DNA of 64,000 nt, taken from Druceiella hillmani (Eukaryota > Arthropoda > Insecta > Lepidoptera > Hepialidae). Each line of letters opens with the position of its first letter. Position 1 is the first letter of the stretch. Positions 62,870 through 64,000 of the stretch are shown one piece after another. The stretch spans positions 42,012,001 to 42,076,000 of the forward strand of contig JAYKKI010000007.1 of the NCBI GenBank assembly GCA_039881145.1, given 5' to 3'. The notes beneath the pieces were generated by a model. The model did no database searches, was not told the origin of the DNA, and worked only from the letters and a program-made list of their open reading frames with translations. The translations under genes were made by a program, and so were the position numbers.

Positions 62870-63600
62870 TTTCACAAAATTAATTTGGACATAAACAACT
62901 TAAGGGGACAGGGCTATGATAATGGATCAAATATGATCGGTAAAAATAATGGTCTTCAAAAAAGATTGCTGGATCTAAATCCCCGCGCTTTCTATGTACC
63001 GTGCGCTAGCCATAGTTTAAATTTGATAGTAAACGACGCTGCCAATCTCAATCATCATACGACTGGATTTTTTAGTATTGTGCAAGAATTATATAAATAT
63101 TTTTCGTCTTCTACCAAAAGATGGGACTTATTAAAAAAATATGTCATAAATCTGACTTTAAAACCATTGTCTGAAACAAGATGGTCAAGCAGAATAGATG
63201 CTATCAAACCGTTGTTTACAAATTTACCAGAAATTTATGATGTATTATATGAAATATCAAATGGTGTTTCATATGATCGGAACGCAAAATAAGACGCTAA
63301 ATATCTAGCAGAAAAAATATGCTCCTTTTCATTCATTTGTTCACTAATTACTATGGCATATAATATTGACAAAAGTAAATTTTGTGAGCAAAATGCTGCA
63401 GTCCATCGATATGAATATGCAAGTTGCTTTAGATGCTTTAACGGAATTAAAGAAGTTTTTGATACAAATTAGAACCGACGCAAATTTTGAAGAAATTGTA
63501 AATGATGCTCCATTTTTGCTATCAGTATGAACACAGAAAAAAAAGGTAGAAGCAGTATATATAAGCGGGGAACTGTATGAAGAGACAAGCCGCCAATTAA
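62870..63600 (+). pseudogene. hAT transposase fragment (ZMYM1/DUF4371-like group), third hAT family
   Basis: Opens within 62732-63292 with GQGYDNGSNMIGKNNGLQKR, PRAFYVPCASHSLNLIVNDA and KPLSETRWSSRIDAIKPL, the central RNase-H-fold region of this hAT group (the second catalytic Asp lies in GYDNGSNM; the CASHSLNL motif follows). After a stop at 63290-63292 it continues in other frames: DAKYLAEKICSF, then IDMNMQVALDALTELKKFLI and IRTDANFEEIVNDAPFLLS (about 63400-63530). Both the N-terminal finger and the C-terminal dimerisation part are missing here. It is unrelated in detail to the hAT elements at 27.7 and 54.7 kb. Confidence 0.82.
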
Positions 63601-64000
63601 AATAAAGGAATTTGCAATGCGTCAATTACATTGTGGGGTACGTCCCCATCTCTGTCCAAAATCACCACACGCTTTTCAGTTTCCGCCCTCTTGTGTCACA
63701 TATGCTTATATCGCTCGTAACAAACGTCCTAAAATTTTAGTGTTGTTTACACATTTATCGACGGCTCATCACGATAACTACGGCTTACTACGAAGTAAAG
63801 CAGCGCAATAACATAAATTAGCTGATATTTTTCAATTTCATTTTTAATAAGAAAAAAAATGAAATCCAAAAATATTTATTATCTGCATTTAACAACAACA
63901 GAGTGATAATATGTATATATGGTTGTAAGTATTAAAATATAAATAAATAATAGAAGACGAAGAAATAAAATTCATAAAAAAAAGGATTTAATCAAAAGAC
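63601..64000. other. Right edge, nothing recognised
   Basis: The frame 63617-63811 is less AT-rich but matches no family I know. The rest is AT-rich. Confidence 0.4.

Overview
The window reads as AT-rich nuclear DNA of an insect. It has spliced genes with GT-AG introns up to about 7 kb, an innexin (a gap-junction family restricted to invertebrates among animals), and a mix of hAT, Tc1/mariner, Tigger/pogo, PIF/Harbinger, piggyBac-type and non-LTR remnants. I cannot settle the order: some repeats (a 'CAAAAAGGAGGAGGTTCT' family at 56.8 kb, a non-LTR-type tail at 21.5 kb) are familiar from Lepidoptera and other insects.

Four protein-coding genes can be reconstructed exon by exon. (1) 180-3968, minus: U2AF large subunit (U2af50), N-terminal 271 codons, running off the left edge. 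(2) 4644-22450, plus: an MFSD10/rtet-type major facilitator transporter, 493 aa in 8 coding exons, head to head with U2af50 across 675 bp that also carries a 32-codon upstream ORF. (3) 35042-36892, plus: BUD31/G10 spliceosomal protein, 144 aa, two exons. (4) 41814-54030, minus: a complete 361-aa innexin in four exons, closest by eye to innexin-2. U2AF50 and BUD31 both act in pre-mRNA splicing but are 30 kb apart, and I see no sign of shared regulation.

Most of the remainder is introns and intergenic DNA with decayed transposons: Tigger remnants at 7.5 and 26.2 kb; a complete-ended hAT element with 8-bp target duplication (27748-30018) and a decayed relative (54749-56527); a third, unrelated hAT fragment (62.9-63.6 kb); a solo LTR with 5-bp target duplication (31499-31675); a DUF4817-type transposon relic (32.6-33.3 kb); a Tc1 relic and a mariner with recognisable ends (43.8-46.0 kb); a Harbinger relic (60.1-60.6 kb); two piggyBac-type MITEs; and a non-LTR 3' end (20.2-21.2 kb).

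The most interesting structure not explained by genes is a recurrent class of near-perfect short fold-back palindromes (arms 11-29 bp, loops 0-16 bp) scattered through introns and intergenic DNA. One of them (19081-19149) can be compared with a second copy of the same repeat at 49.1 kb that lacks the fold-back, which suggests replication template switching. The same repeat family carries a motif that fits the core of a hammerhead ribozyme. I do not see a new multi-gene system.
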